From the IMG/VR virus record IMGVR_UViG_3300035162_000963, positions 1-28,795 of that record: DNA of 28,795 nucleotides, one strand, 5' to 3'. The notes below the pieces were generated by a model. That model did no database searches. It worked only from the letters and a program-made list of their open reading frames with translations, and was not told where the DNA came from. Origin of the DNA: a virus. Numbering within the stretch: the first letter of the stretch is position 1; each line of letters begins with the position of its first letter. Positions 20,358 through 28,795 of the stretch are shown one piece after another. A program made the position numbers and the translations under genes.

Positions 20358-22562
20358 ATGGCAGACAACGAAAATACATTCTTAAACGCTGATAACATCT
20401 ATGAAAAAGTAGAAGGTGAAGCTGGAGTACAGCTTACTTTAGAAGAAGACCAGCAAAGAAATCTTATAGGTATTATTAAAGGTAGATTTGCTCAAGCTGA
20501 ACAAGCCAGAGAAACAGATGAACGCAGATGGCTTAAAGCTTACGAAAATTACAGAGGATTATATTCTAAAAATGTTAAGTTTAGAGAATCTGAAAAATCT
20601 AGGATATTTGTAAAAGTTACAAAAACAAAAGTACTAGCTGCATTCGGTCAGTTAGTTGATGTTATATTCGGCACAGGTAAATTTCCGATAGGAATTACCG
20701 AAACTAAAATACCAGAAGGTGAAACAGACTATGCTCATTTAGATATTTCTAATCCTACTCCGGGAATAGAGACAAGTGAAAGTGAGATACCTGATAATAT
20801 AGGTAATAGAAAATTAGAAAATCCTTATGATATAGGATATGAAGGAGACGGTAAAACTTTAAAACCCGGTGCTTCTTTTCATAAAGGAGTTTTTGAAGAT
20901 AGTCTTGAAAACCAAGCTGAAGAAGCTGGTATTCTTTCAGACGGCATAAGTTATAATCCTCAAGAAATAGAATTAAAACCTGCTGAAAGAGCTGCAAGAA
21001 GAATGGAAAAACTTATACATGACCAGATAGATGAATCTAATGGTAATGCTGAAATAAGAAATGCTCTTTTAGAATCTTCTTTATTAGGTACAGGCATTAT
21101 AAAAGGACCTTTTAATTTTAATAAAAAGTTACATAAATGGGACACAGACGAAGAAGGAAACAGAAATTATAATCCTTTAGAAGTTAGAGTTCCTAGAATA
21201 GAGTTTGTTAGTTGTTGGGATTTTTATCCAGACCCTAACGCTACTAACATGAATGAGTGTGAGTATATAATACATAGACACAAAATGAATCGTAGTCAAC
21301 TTAGACAACTACGTAATATGCCTTACTTTGATGATGATGCAATACGTAGTGCAATTCAAATGGGTGCTAACTACGTAGAAAAAGATTTTGAAAGCCAGTT
21401 AAAAGATGATGCTAGAGGAGACTACGATATAGATAGTAGCTTTGAAGTACTAGAATACTGGGGAATGATGGATGCAGAGTACGCCAGAGAAGTAGGAATT
21501 GACTTACCCGACACGGTTGATGACCTAGATGAAGTACAAGTAAATATATGGACATGTGGACATTACTTATTAAGAGCAGTATTAAATCCGTTTACTCCTT
21601 ATAGAATACCATATAACGCATTCCCATACGAAAGAAACCCATATAACTTTTTTGGTATTGGCGTAGCTGAGAACATGGATGATAGTCAACAAATTATGAA
21701 TGGTCATGCAAGGATGGCTATTGACAACCTAGCAATGTCTGGGTCTTTAGTGTTTGATGTAGATGAGTCTGCCTTAGTAGGTGGACAATCAATGGAAATA
21801 TATCCCGGAAAGATATTCCGCAGACAAGCTGGAATGCCGGGACAAGCTATACACGGTTTAAAGTTTCCTAATACATCGCAAGAAAACCTAATGATGTTTG
21901 ATAAATTCAGACAACTTGCAGATGAACAAACAGGTATACCTAGTTATTCACACGGACAAACAGGTGTTCAAAGTATGACAAGGACTGCTTCAGGCATGTC
22001 TATGTTACTAGGAGCATCTAGTTTAAATGTTAAAACAGTTATTAAAAATCTTGATGACTTTTTATTAAAGCCACTTGGGGAGTCTTACTTCCAGTGGAAC
22101 ATGCAATTCCTAGAAGATGAGTTGGATGTTAAAGGTGATTTAGAAGTTAAAGCTACTGGAACTAACAGCTTGATGCAAAAAGAAGTAAGAAGTCAAAGAT
22201 TGACAATGTTCTTACAGACTGCTCAAAATCCTGCTGTTGCTCCGTTTGTTAAAATTTCTAAACTAATTAGTGAACTAGCCTACAGCTTAGACTTAGACCC
22301 TGATGAAATACTCAATGACCCTGAAGAAGCTGCAATAATGGCACAGATAATAGGAATGCAAAATGCTGGACAAACAAATGGCGAAGAAACTCAACCCGCT
22401 GGTCAACCATCCCCAATGGGAGGCGTTCAAGGAGCACCTCAACAACCTCAAGAACTTGGAGCTACAGGCACTGGTGGTGGCAACATCGGAACAGGAAATG
22501 TACCGGTTGCAGGGGAAGCTGAATTTTCTGGTACGCCTAGAGCAGTTACCGGAACAGGTTAA
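20358..22562 (+). CDS. portal protein
   Basis: At 734 residues this is close in size to P22 gp1 (725) rather than T7 gp8 (about 536). It begins with an acidic helix region (DNENTFLNADNIYEKVEGEA), then a clip/wing region with ARRMEKLIHDQIDE, and a core containing FVSCWDFYPDPNATN, PYRIPYNAFPYERNPYNFFG and GVAENMDDSQQIMNGHARMA, typical of podovirus portals. An acidic, variable insertion (about 115-200) follows the first helices. The last 70 residues are rich in Gly, Gln and Pro, as is common in portal tails. It forms the dodecameric DNA gate at one head vertex and follows TerL by five bases. Confidence 0.9.
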   Translation: MADNENTFLNADNIYEKVEGEAGVQLTLEEDQQRNLIGIIKGRFAQAEQARETDERRWLKAYENYRGLYSKNVKFRESEKSRIFVKVTKTKVLAAFGQLVDVIFGTGKFPIGITETKIPEGETDYAHLDISNPTPGIETSESEIPDNIGNRKLENPYDIGYEGDGKTLKPGASFHKGVFEDSLENQAEEAGILSDGISYNPQEIELKPAERAARRMEKLIHDQIDESNGNAEIRNALLESSLLGTGIIKGPFNFNKKLHKWDTDEEGNRNYNPLEVRVPRIEFVSCWDFYPDPNATNMNECEYIIHRHKMNRSQLRQLRNMPYFDDDAIRSAIQMGANYVEKDFESQLKDDARGDYDIDSSFEVLEYWGMMDAEYAREVGIDLPDTVDDLDEVQVNIWTCGHYLLRAVLNPFTPYRIPYNAFPYERNPYNFFGIGVAENMDDSQQIMNGHARMAIDNLAMSGSLVFDVDESALVGGQSMEIYPGKIFRRQAGMPGQAIHGLKFPNTSQENLMMFDKFRQLADEQTGIPSYSHGQTGVQSMTRTASGMSMLLGASSLNVKTVIKNLDDFLLKPLGESYFQWNMQFLEDELDVKGDLEVKATGTNSLMQKEVRSQRLTMFLQTAQNPAVAPFVKISKLISELAYSLDLDPDEILNDPEEAAIMAQIIGMQNAGQTNGEETQPAGQPSPMGGVQGAPQQPQELGATGTGGGNIGTGNVPVAGEAEFSGTPRAVTGTG

Positions 22563-22588
22563 AGAAGCACTTACACGAGGACAAGAAA

Positions 22589-23548
22589 ATGTATAAAAAG
22601 AAAGGATTGTTAGAAGACGATAGAGCTAGTTATAGTCCGGGCGGTAAAGTAATAGGCGAAATGCTAAATACTTTTATAAGTAAAAAAAGTAAGTTACAAA
22701 AAGAATTAATGACTGAAAATATGTCTAAAGCTAATCAAAAGAAAAACCTTAAAGAGATAGAAAGAATAGATAAAGAAGTAGACACCCTACAAAAACAACA
22801 AGACGAAGGAACTATGCAAGAACAGTTAGCAAGTGTAGAAGCTCAAAAATCTTCAGAATTTAATAACCTTATTTCTAAAGGAGCTTCAGAAAAAGAAGCT
22901 ACAAGTGCTTTAAACAAAGCTTATGATAATAGAGATTTTTCAGAAATAGATGAACTTACAAAAAGATTAGGTTTATCTAAAGGTGGAAATCCGGGTATAG
23001 AAGCTCTTAGAAAAGAAGCACCTGAAGTCGTAGAACGTATGGGTTATCAAGAAGGAGGTTCAATGGATGACCAAATGATGATGGTTATGGCAGCTCCTAT
23101 GAAATCTGAAATGGAATCTGATGATAACATGGAAGACGGATACACAAAATTTATAATGGAAGAAGCATTAAGCGAAGAAGAAGAAGATATGCTAACTTCC
23201 AAACTAGAACAAGATGAGGAACTATCTATGTTATTTGATAAGATAATAGATGTTGCTCAAGAATTTGCTGGGTCTGGTCCTGTTGAAGGACCGGGTTCAG
23301 GAGTCTCTGATTCGATACCCGCAAGGTTATCTGATGGAGAATTTGTCTTTACTGCAAAAGCTGTAGAAGAAATCGGAGAAGACGCTTTAATGTCTATGAT
23401 GAAAGAAGCTGAAGCTGCTGTAGATGAAAGACAAGGATTTGCTATAGGAGGAATGAATAGGCTAGAAGACGAAATAACAGATGAAGAATCTGATGTTTCT
23501 GACGATATGCGTAGAGTTAATCCTAGATTAAATCCAAACGTAAGATAA
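22589..23548 (+). CDS. virion-associated protein with GPGSGVSDSIPA motif
   Basis: This 319-residue protein follows the portal and precedes the scaffold. It has a lysine/glutamate coiled-coil region (about 30-90), a methionine-rich acidic middle (155-200) and a conserved-looking stretch at 231-259 (GPVEGPGSGVSDSIPARL, then SDGEFVFTAKAV). I recall this GxGSGxSDSIPAxLSxGEFV pattern in several marine phage structural genes, but its job is unknown. It may be an internal head or ejected protein. Start at 22589 with an AGGACAAG site, 26 bases after the portal stop. Confidence 0.72.
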   Translation: MYKKKGLLEDDRASYSPGGKVIGEMLNTFISKKSKLQKELMTENMSKANQKKNLKEIERIDKEVDTLQKQQDEGTMQEQLASVEAQKSSEFNNLISKGASEKEATSALNKAYDNRDFSEIDELTKRLGLSKGGNPGIEALRKEAPEVVERMGYQEGGSMDDQMMMVMAAPMKSEMESDDNMEDGYTKFIMEEALSEEEEDMLTSKLEQDEELSMLFDKIIDVAQEFAGSGPVEGPGSGVSDSIPARLSDGEFVFTAKAVEEIGEDALMSMMKEAEAAVDERQGFAIGGMNRLEDEITDEESDVSDDMRRVNPRLNPNVR

Positions 23549-23554
23549 AGCTAC

Positions 23555-23632
23555 CCTAGGATACTAGGCACTTTATCAAAATAATAACCGAAAGGCTACC
23601 TTTACAATACAAGCCCTCTAGTCGACATAGAG
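23555..23632 (+). promoter_or_regulatory. three small hairpins with GCTACC repeats before the scaffold gene
   Basis: Hairpins CCTAG-GATA-CTAGG (23555-23568), AAAGG-CTA-CCTTT (23591-23603) and CTCTA-GTCGACA-TAGAG (23616-23632) lie in the 122-base gap. GCTACC recurs at 23550, 23595 and 23632, each touching a hairpin. No T-tract follows, so they look like RNA processing or stabilising elements rather than terminators. Confidence 0.4.
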
Positions 23633-23670
23633 CTACCTTGTGAACAAAGCCCCAATTAGGAGAATAGAAG

Positions 23671-24555
23671 ATGACTAACGAAGTCAAAAGAGAAGAAGTA
23701 CCAAACCCTTATAATGCAAAAAAGGATTGGCACACAGATGATGGTGAATCTTTTCAATCATCAAACAACGTATATTTTGAAGCACCTCAGAATAAACTTT
23801 TTAAAAGCGATGACATAAATGAAATCGGTCAAGAAGGAAGTGTTAATACTGAAGAATTGGAAACTAATAAGGATGTTCCTTATAAGAAACCAAACTACAA
23901 AAAACGTTACGATGATTTAAAAAAGCATTACGATAGTAAACTTAATGAGTTTAAATCTAGAGAACAAGAACTAATAGAAGAAGCTACTAAAAATAGAACT
24001 GACTATAAAGCTCCTAAATCTCCAGAAGAACTAGAAGAGTTTAAAAACAGCTATCCTGATGTGTACGAAGTTGTAGAAACTGTTGCTCATATGCAATCTG
24101 AGACTAAAGCAAAAGTTCTAGAAGAACGCCTTAGTAAACTCCAAGAACGCGAGAATCAGTTAGTACGACAAGACGCAGAGAAAAGATTAAATGAAAGACA
24201 TCCTGATTTTGAAGATATCAGAAACAGTGATGATTTTCACGGCTGGGCAAAGCAACAACATACATCTATCCAAGCTTGGGTATATGATAACAATGATGAT
24301 GCTGACCTAGCTTCCCGTGCCCTTGATTTGTTTAAAAAAGATGTAGGAATTGAAACTCCTAAGATGAAGTCATCTTCTAAAAAACCGACAAGACAATCTG
24401 CTGCAGACATGGTTTCCACTAAAACAACTAGTGTAGAACCTAATCAACAGAAAGTCTGGTCATTAAAGGAGATAGAAGCTATGTCTGTACAAGAGTTTGA
24501 TAAGCATGAAGTTGCAATATCAGATGCTATGCAGAAAGGGCTTATATCACAGTAA
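23671..24555 (+). CDS. head scaffolding protein (probable)
   Basis: This 294-residue, highly charged protein lies directly before the major capsid gene. A disordered acidic N-terminus (about 1-75) leads into a long coiled coil (about 78-175: KKRYDDLKKHYDSKLNEFKS, then EERLSKLQERENQLVRQDAE), then NERHPDFEDIRNSDDFHGWA and a C-terminal helical, partly basic end. Scaffolds are coiled-coil proteins that guide capsid assembly and leave before DNA packaging. The start has a strong AGGAG site. Assignment rests on composition, order and similarity to pelagiphage scaffolds in memory. Confidence 0.82.
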   Translation: MTNEVKREEVPNPYNAKKDWHTDDGESFQSSNNVYFEAPQNKLFKSDDINEIGQEGSVNTEELETNKDVPYKKPNYKKRYDDLKKHYDSKLNEFKSREQELIEEATKNRTDYKAPKSPEELEEFKNSYPDVYEVVETVAHMQSETKAKVLEERLSKLQERENQLVRQDAEKRLNERHPDFEDIRNSDDFHGWAKQQHTSIQAWVYDNNDDADLASRALDLFKKDVGIETPKMKSSSKKPTRQSAADMVSTKTTSVEPNQQKVWSLKEIEAMSVQEFDKHEVAISDAMQKGLISQ

Positions 24556-24585
24556 TTATTAAATTTAACTTAACAGGAGAAAATC

Positions 24586-25560
24586 ATGGCTCAATTTTTT
24601 GAACCGAGTACTGATACAAACGCCAACTTTGGCAACTCCGTGACAGGACAAACTAATAGTTTCTTCCTACCTTCGGTTTATTCTAAAAAGGTAATGAACT
24701 TTTTTAGGAAAGCCTCAGTAGTAGAAGCTATCACAAACACCGACTATGCCGGTGAGATATCCTCTTTCGGAGACTCAGTAAAAATTATAAAAGAACCAGT
24801 TATTTCAGTGTCAGATTACACAAGAAATAGCGACACAACTGAAACTAGACTAACAGACCAAGAAATTTCTTTGGTTGTTGATAGTGCTAAAGCTTTCAAA
24901 TTCATCGTTGATGATATTGAAACTAATATGTCACATGTCAACTTCAAAGAGATTGCTTCTTCATCAGCTGCTTATGCATTGAAAGATTCATATGACGCTG
25001 CTGTATTAGCAACTATGTTTGCGGGTTGTTCAGCTTCATCACCTAATCACATTTTAGGTGCCGACAATGCTACTGATTTAGCAGCAGGTACTTTTGATGG
25101 AACAGGTAACCTAGATATTGGTTTTGGTTCTAGCGAACACGACCCACTAGACCTAATGGGTAGAATGGCAAGACTATTAGACGAACAGAATGTACCTGAA
25201 GAAGGTAGATGGTTTGTTGCAAGTCCTGACTTCTATGAGATATTAGGACAATCTAGCTCTAAATTACTATCTGTCGACTATAATGGTGGACAAGGTTCTA
25301 TTAGAAATGGACTAGTATCAAGTGGAAAATTACGTGGATTTGATATGTACAAGTCAAACAACATTGCTGCAACATCTAATGCTGCTGGTAAATGTATGGC
25401 TGGTCACATGTCTTCAACTGCTACTGCTAATACTATTCTTTCAACAGAAGTATTGAGAGACCCAACATCGTTTGGTGATATAGTTAGAGGCTTACATGTT
25501 TACGGTGCGAAAGTACTTAGAGACGAAGCCTTAGTAAGTGCATTCTACGGCATTGACTAA
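24586..25560 (+). CDS. major capsid protein (HK97-like)
   Basis: This 324-residue protein follows the scaffold with a good CAGGAG site. Features match HK97-fold capsid proteins of marine podoviruses: an N-terminal arm (SFFLPSVYSKKVMNFFRKASVVEAITNTDYAGE), an E-loop with TRLTDQEISLVVDSAKAFKF, a spine-helix region with IASSSAAYALKDSYDAAVLATMF, and a P-domain ending in a strand-rich FGDIVRGLHVYGAKVLRDEALVSAFY. It builds the icosahedral head. A terminator right after it suggests control of its high expression relative to downstream genes. Confidence 0.9.
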   Translation: MAQFFEPSTDTNANFGNSVTGQTNSFFLPSVYSKKVMNFFRKASVVEAITNTDYAGEISSFGDSVKIIKEPVISVSDYTRNSDTTETRLTDQEISLVVDSAKAFKFIVDDIETNMSHVNFKEIASSSAAYALKDSYDAAVLATMFAGCSASSPNHILGADNATDLAAGTFDGTGNLDIGFGSSEHDPLDLMGRMARLLDEQNVPEEGRWFVASPDFYEILGQSSSKLLSVDYNGGQGSIRNGLVSSGKLRGFDMYKSNNIAATSNAAGKCMAGHMSSTATANTILSTEVLRDPTSFGDIVRGLHVYGAKVLRDEALVSAFYGID

Positions 25561-25568
25561 ATAGAATT

Positions 25569-25598
25569 GGGAGGTGTCAAAGCCTCCCTTTCTTTTTT
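25569..25598 (+). terminator. rho-independent terminator after the capsid gene
   Basis: GGGAGG (25569-25574) pairs with CCTCCC (25583-25588) around an 8-base loop and is followed by TTTCTTTTTT. It lies eight bases after the capsid stop. Readthrough must supply the tail genes, so it probably lowers rather than stops transcription. Confidence 0.85.
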
Positions 25599-25627
25599 AA
25601 CACATAAATTTTACAGAGGTAAATAAT

Positions 25628-26104
25628 ATGACAATTGAAAATATAAGAGATACTGGACGTAACTCAGCAAGAACAGTTGATGTTCGTGTATTAGCTGAGA
25701 AAATTCAAAAACCTTCAGACACTGAAGCAGTAGTTGCAGCTAATGTAATTACAGCAGCAGAGTCAGGCACACGTTTTGTTATGAATGTAGCAGCAGCTAA
25801 AGTCTCAACTCTACCAGCTCCAGCAGCAGGTTTAGAGTATTGGTTTTATGTTGGAGCAACAGAACCTACAGGAACTCACACAATAGTAACAGCATCAAGT
25901 GCTAATATTATTGTGGGTAACGTATCTTCTCCGGAAGATGCAGCAGGTAGTGTAGCTACAGTTACAGATGCAGATACTATTTCATTAGTAGCTAATAAAG
26001 CTGTTCATGGAGATTTTGTCCATGTATGGTCTGACGGCACTAACTGGTATTTAAACGGACAGTGTAAAGTTCAAGACGGAATTACAACCACACAAGCTGG
26101 TTAA
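25628..26104 (+). CDS. capsid decoration-like protein
   Basis: This 158-residue protein is rich in Ala, Val and Thr with many short strands (TRFVMNVAAAKVSTLPAP, HTIVTASSANIIVGNV, HGDFVHVWSDGTNWYLNGQC), which suggests a beta-sandwich. A small beta-rich gene right after the capsid gene is the usual place for a head decoration or cement protein. The sequence alone does not prove this. The start at 25628 has an AGAGG site and lies 30 bases after the terminator. Confidence 0.65.
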   Translation: MTIENIRDTGRNSARTVDVRVLAEKIQKPSDTEAVVAANVITAAESGTRFVMNVAAAKVSTLPAPAAGLEYWFYVGATEPTGTHTIVTASSANIIVGNVSSPEDAAGSVATVTDADTISLVANKAVHGDFVHVWSDGTNWYLNGQCKVQDGITTTQAG

Positions 26105-26117
26105 TAATACAGTCTAC

Positions 26118-26160
26118 GGTATTAACTGATACCAAAACGGAGGAGTTTAATTATTCCTCC
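26118..26160 (+). promoter_or_regulatory. two small intergenic hairpins
   Basis: GGTAT-TAACTG-ATACC (26118-26133) is followed by GGAGGA (26139-26144) pairing with TCCTCC (26155-26160). No T-tract follows, so this is at most a weak terminator or a messenger-stabilising element. It also hides a GGAGGA sequence that has no start codon nearby. Confidence 0.35.
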
Positions 26161-26189
26161 CCTAATTTAAAAATATAACGGAGAAAATT

Positions 26190-26510
26190 ATGGGAAGTAA
26201 AAATCCAAAACTAAAAAGAAAGGCTGGTGGTAAAGGCGGACCAAAGGGAGGAACAGTAAAAGGAGCAGTTCAATTTACAATGAATCCTAAAAAAGCTGCA
26301 GCTAAAGCTGTTATGAAAAAAATGAAAAAATCTACAGGTGGAATAGCTAGAAAAAAAGCAATGGACGGTGGTATGCAAAAAGATGGTAATGCTGCAGCTA
26401 GAAGAGAGCCAATGCAGTATGGTGGCATGGGTAAAAAGAAAATGATGGGTGGTGGTATGTCTAGAACTATGTTAAAAGATGGTGGAATGCCTAAGGCTAT
26501 GCCTAATTAA
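26190..26510 (+). CDS. Gly/Lys/Met-rich small basic protein
   Basis: This 106-residue protein is dominated by Lys, Gly, Met and Ala, with GGM repeats in the second half (DGGMQKDG, YGGMGKKKMMGGGM, DGGMPKAM). Such low-complexity basic proteins occur in head-tail regions of marine phages; the function is unknown. It is probably disordered and may bind DNA or other virion parts. The start has a GGAG site. Confidence 0.7.
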   Translation: MGSKNPKLKRKAGGKGGPKGGTVKGAVQFTMNPKKAAAKAVMKKMKKSTGGIARKKAMDGGMQKDGNAAARREPMQYGGMGKKKMMGGGMSRTMLKDGGMPKAMPN

Positions 26511-26512
26511 TT

Positions 26513-26686
26513 ATGAAAGGCGTAAAACATTATAAAAGAGATGGGACAGAACATAAAGGTACTTCTCACAAGATGCCTAATGGACAGTTACATACAAATA
26601 AATCACATACTAAAACAAGTGTAAGACTTTTTCACTTAAACGAACTGGGTAAAAAAGCAAAATTAAAAGCTAAAGGTAAAAAATAA
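26513..26686 (+). CDS. 57-residue His/Lys-rich protein
   Basis: The ORF starts two bases after the previous stop and ends on the adaptor ATG (TAATG). The product (MKGVKHYKRDGTEHKGTSHK, MPNGQLHTNKSHTKTSVRLF, HLNELGKKAKLKAKGKK) is a small family I recall from pelagiphage genomes next to the head-tail adaptor. The regularly placed histidines could bind metal. Function unknown. Confidence 0.72.
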   Translation: MKGVKHYKRDGTEHKGTSHKMPNGQLHTNKSHTKTSVRLFHLNELGKKAKLKAKGKK

Positions 26687-27459
26687 TGGCTACAACATAT
26701 TTAGATTTAACAAACGAAGTACTAAGAGAATTAAACGAAGTTGTTTTAACTTCTGGTAATTTTGACACTGCAGTAGGCTTACAGCAATTTGTAAAAGATT
26801 CAATTAATAAATCTATATTTGATATAGCTAATGACGAACCACAACTGCCCTTTTTATCCCAAGGCGTTAGTGGAGGCACAGACCCTTTCTACGGGAATGT
26901 AACTGTTGCATCGGTAGCAGGAACTAGATGGTATACATTAAAAGCTGGTAGCTCTAGTATTGCTACAGATTTTTCATCAATAGACTGGGATGATTTTTAT
27001 TTAACAACAATAAACGTAAGTGGTGAAACAGCTCCTTTTGTTTCTAAAGGTTTAAAATTTTTATCACTAGCTGATTGGAAAAGATATTACAGAGATAGTC
27101 AAAACGCAGACGATGCATTAGGTTCAGACGCAGGACACGGTGAACCTACTCATGTTATAAAAAGCCCAGACCATAGAAAGTTTGGGCTAAGTCCTATACC
27201 CGACAAGGTTTATAATGTGCACTTCTATGCTTTCGCTAAACCAACAAGTTTAACAGCTCACGGTGATAGCATAGTATTGCCTGAACAATACAGTAATGTA
27301 ATAACTGCAAAGACAAGATATTATGTACATCAGTTTAAAGAAAATATTCAACAAGCAGCTTTTGCACTTGACGAGTATAAAAAGAATATGAAGACTATGA
27401 AGTCTAATTTAATTAATCCTACTCCCCGTAACATGACAGACGATAGGACTTACTTCTAA
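26686..27459 (+). CDS. head-to-tail adaptor / tail tubular protein A-like
   Basis: This 257-residue protein begins with a helical MATTYLDLTNEVLRELNEVV segment typical of phage head-tail adaptors, continues with a conserved-looking VKDSINKSIFDIANDEPQLPFL and a beta region (TRWYTLKAG, IDWDDFYL), and ends with a helical ITAKTRYYVHQFKENIQQAAFALDEYKKNMKTMKSN block. T7 gp11 (196 residues) is the functional counterpart, forming a ring under the portal. It lies where expected, directly before the tail-tube gene, whose ATG follows its stop without a gap. Confidence 0.82.
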   Translation: MATTYLDLTNEVLRELNEVVLTSGNFDTAVGLQQFVKDSINKSIFDIANDEPQLPFLSQGVSGGTDPFYGNVTVASVAGTRWYTLKAGSSSIATDFSSIDWDDFYLTTINVSGETAPFVSKGLKFLSLADWKRYYRDSQNADDALGSDAGHGEPTHVIKSPDHRKFGLSPIPDKVYNVHFYAFAKPTSLTAHGDSIVLPEQYSNVITAKTRYYVHQFKENIQQAAFALDEYKKNMKTMKSNLINPTPRNMTDDRTYF

Positions 27460-28795
27460 ATGGCAGCAGGACAACCATTTTCAGTAGCTTTAGTAGGTGG
27501 ACTTAATAAGTCTACTAACTCTTCAGCGTTGCTTAAGACACCCGGAGTTGCTACTAAGTTAAGAAACTTTGAAGTCTCTGATGAAGGTACTTACAGAAGA
27601 ATAAATGGTTTTACTTTGTTTGGAGATACCTTACCTAATACTACAAAAGACATAGAAGGTTTATTAGTTTATGCAGATGGTGTAATAGCTGTAGCAGGTG
27701 ACGATATATTTTTTAGTCAAGACGGAGAAAGTACTTGGTTACAATTAAATAAAGCAAGTGTTGCATCGAGTGGAGATAACTATAGTGCATTCACAGGTAG
27801 AAGTGAACTAGCCTTATCAAGTGTAGACCAGTGTGAGTTTGCTATTTATGAAGGTGCGTCTGAATACGGTGAAGTAGTTATAACAGATAAGAGTGGTAAT
27901 AATAAACCGTTTTTATTTAAAATGACTGGCACAAATGCAGATGTAACTACTAGAACTTTTTTTGCAAGTCAAATAGATGTTGTTGTTAATGGCTCAACAA
28001 CTGCAAAGTTTTGTACAATACACGACCAACATTTAGTTGTTGCAGGAGACCCAGCTACACCTAACACAATTTATTATAGTGGTACTGATGACATAGATAA
28101 TTTTGGGAGTTCTGGTTCAGGTAGTATTACTTTAGAAGATAAAGTAGTAGGATTAAAAAGTTTCCGTAATGAATTATTTATATTTTGTCAGAACTCAATA
28201 TTTAAACTACAAAATATAAACAACTCTACTACTGTAGCAATTGTACCTGTTACTAAAAACGTAGGTTGTTTAGATGGTCAAACAATCCAAGAGATTGCTG
28301 GTGATTTAATATTCTTAGCACCTGATGGATTTAGAACAGTTGCTGGTACATCAAGAATTGGTGACGTTGAGTTAGGTACAATTAGTCAAGCTATACAGCC
28401 AATAATAAATACTATTGCTACTAATGCTGATGACTTACAGTTTAGTAGTGTTGTACTAAGAAATAAATCACAATACAGATTATTTTATAGTACTTTAGCA
28501 GATACTCAATTTACTTCAAGAGGTGTTATAGGAACATTAAGAAGTAATGGATTTGAATGGTCTGAAACATTAGGAATAATAGCACCTGCTATTACGTCAG
28601 GATTTACTAGTTCAGGAGTAGAAAAAGTATATCACGGTGATAGAGACGGTAAAATATATAATCATAATACAGGTAATAGTTTTAACGGTACAAGCGTTGA
28701 AGCAGAATATCAATCACCTGATTACGATTATGGTGACTTAGGAACTTTAAAAACTCTAGACTACGTTAAGATTGCTTTTACTCCAGAAGGAGACT
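27460..28795 (+). CDS. tail tubular protein B / tail stabilisation protein, 3' end outside the window
   Basis: The frame starts at the ATG at 27460 and stays open to the right edge (445 codons visible). The N-terminus (GQPFSVALVGGLNKSTNSSA, LLKTPGVATKLRNFEVSDEG) and later beta-rich repeats (DIEGLLVYADGVIAVAGDDI, DQHLVVAGDPATPNTIYYSG, KVVGLKSFRNELFIFCQNSI, AGDLIFLAPDGFRTVAG) resemble the propeller-like nozzle or stabilisation proteins that close the podovirus tail tube (T7 gp12 or P22 gp10 type). It is not possible to decide between the two. Directly downstream of the adaptor. Confidence 0.75.
   Translation, partial: MAAGQPFSVALVGGLNKSTNSSALLKTPGVATKLRNFEVSDEGTYRRINGFTLFGDTLPNTTKDIEGLLVYADGVIAVAGDDIFFSQDGESTWLQLNKASVASSGDNYSAFTGRSELALSSVDQCEFAIYEGASEYGEVVITDKSGNNKPFLFKMTGTNADVTTRTFFASQIDVVVNGSTTAKFCTIHDQHLVVAGDPATPNTIYYSGTDDIDNFGSSGSGSITLEDKVVGLKSFRNELFIFCQNSIFKLQNINNSTTVAIVPVTKNVGCLDGQTIQEIAGDLIFLAPDGFRTVAGTSRIGDVELGTISQAIQPIINTIATNADDLQFSSVVLRNKSQYRLFYSTLADTQFTSRGVIGTLRSNGFEWSETLGIIAPAITSGFTSSGVEKVYHGDRDGKIYNHNTGNSFNGTSVEAEYQSPDYDYGDLGTLKTLDYVKIAFTPEGD

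Noticed and set aside
22363-22596. A 77-codon + strand frame overlapping the portal's end
   Set aside because: It lies almost wholly inside the Gly/Gln/Pro-rich portal tail in another frame, without a ribosome site. Portal tails of this composition are common, so the portal frame explains the DNA.

Overview
The window looks like part of the genome of an AT-rich, probably marine, tailed phage with a podovirus-like plan. The evidence is a T7-style replication set (primase-helicase, family A DNA polymerase, acidic-tailed ssDNA-binding protein, endonuclease I-type resolvase, PD-(D/E)XK exonuclease), a class I ribonucleotide reductase, and a complete DNA packaging/head module. Very tight packing, many short basic proteins and the general gene style resemble pelagiphage or HMO-2011-like podoviruses. 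That placement and the host are inferences from memory, not database results. No RNA polymerase, lysis or integrase gene is seen here.

Layout. Positions 3-962 (+ strand) hold the 3' part of a CHASE2-type membrane adenylate cyclase that runs in from outside the window. It converges on a long leftward (- strand) operon reading from about 14340 down to 1098. In transcription order this carries a small hypothetical gene and a GP88-like gene; a 480-base non-coding stretch with a promoter and inverted repeats; a hypothetical gene; a ladder of overlapping micro-genes; further small early genes; the ssDNA-binding protein; a small acidic protein; primase-helicase; DNA polymerase; two PD-(D/E)XK nucleases; a hypothetical gene; endonuclease I; a DUF3310-like protein; NrdA; a zinc ribbon; NrdB; and a last hypothetical gene. 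Stop/start overlaps of 1-20 bases are the rule, so translation is probably coupled.

From about 14441 the + strand carries a structured leader, a DUF932 gene and two small genes closed by a very strong terminator (16071-16112). About 670 non-coding bases follow, with a GC-rich structured island. A perfect consensus sigma70 promoter (TTGACA-17-TATAAT) then sits so close to the small-terminase-like gene that the message should be nearly leaderless. The late module is: TerS candidate, six small mostly basic proteins, an 84-residue HTH-like protein, TerL with an AT-hook-like N-terminal extension, a P22-sized portal, a virion-associated protein, scaffold, major capsid protein, a terminator, a decoration-like protein, two small basic proteins, the head-tail adaptor, and the start of a tail-tube or stabilisation protein that leaves the window at the right edge.

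Together the genes describe a lytic-style programme: nucleotide supply (NrdA/B) and host or phage DNA processing (nucleases) feed a T7-like replisome, and late genes are driven at least partly from a sigma70-type promoter. The most unusual cargo is the membrane adenylate cyclase, which would let the virus influence host cAMP. The most unusual architecture is the micro-gene ladder, in which each ribosome binding site is also the coding sequence for the C-terminus of the preceding peptide.
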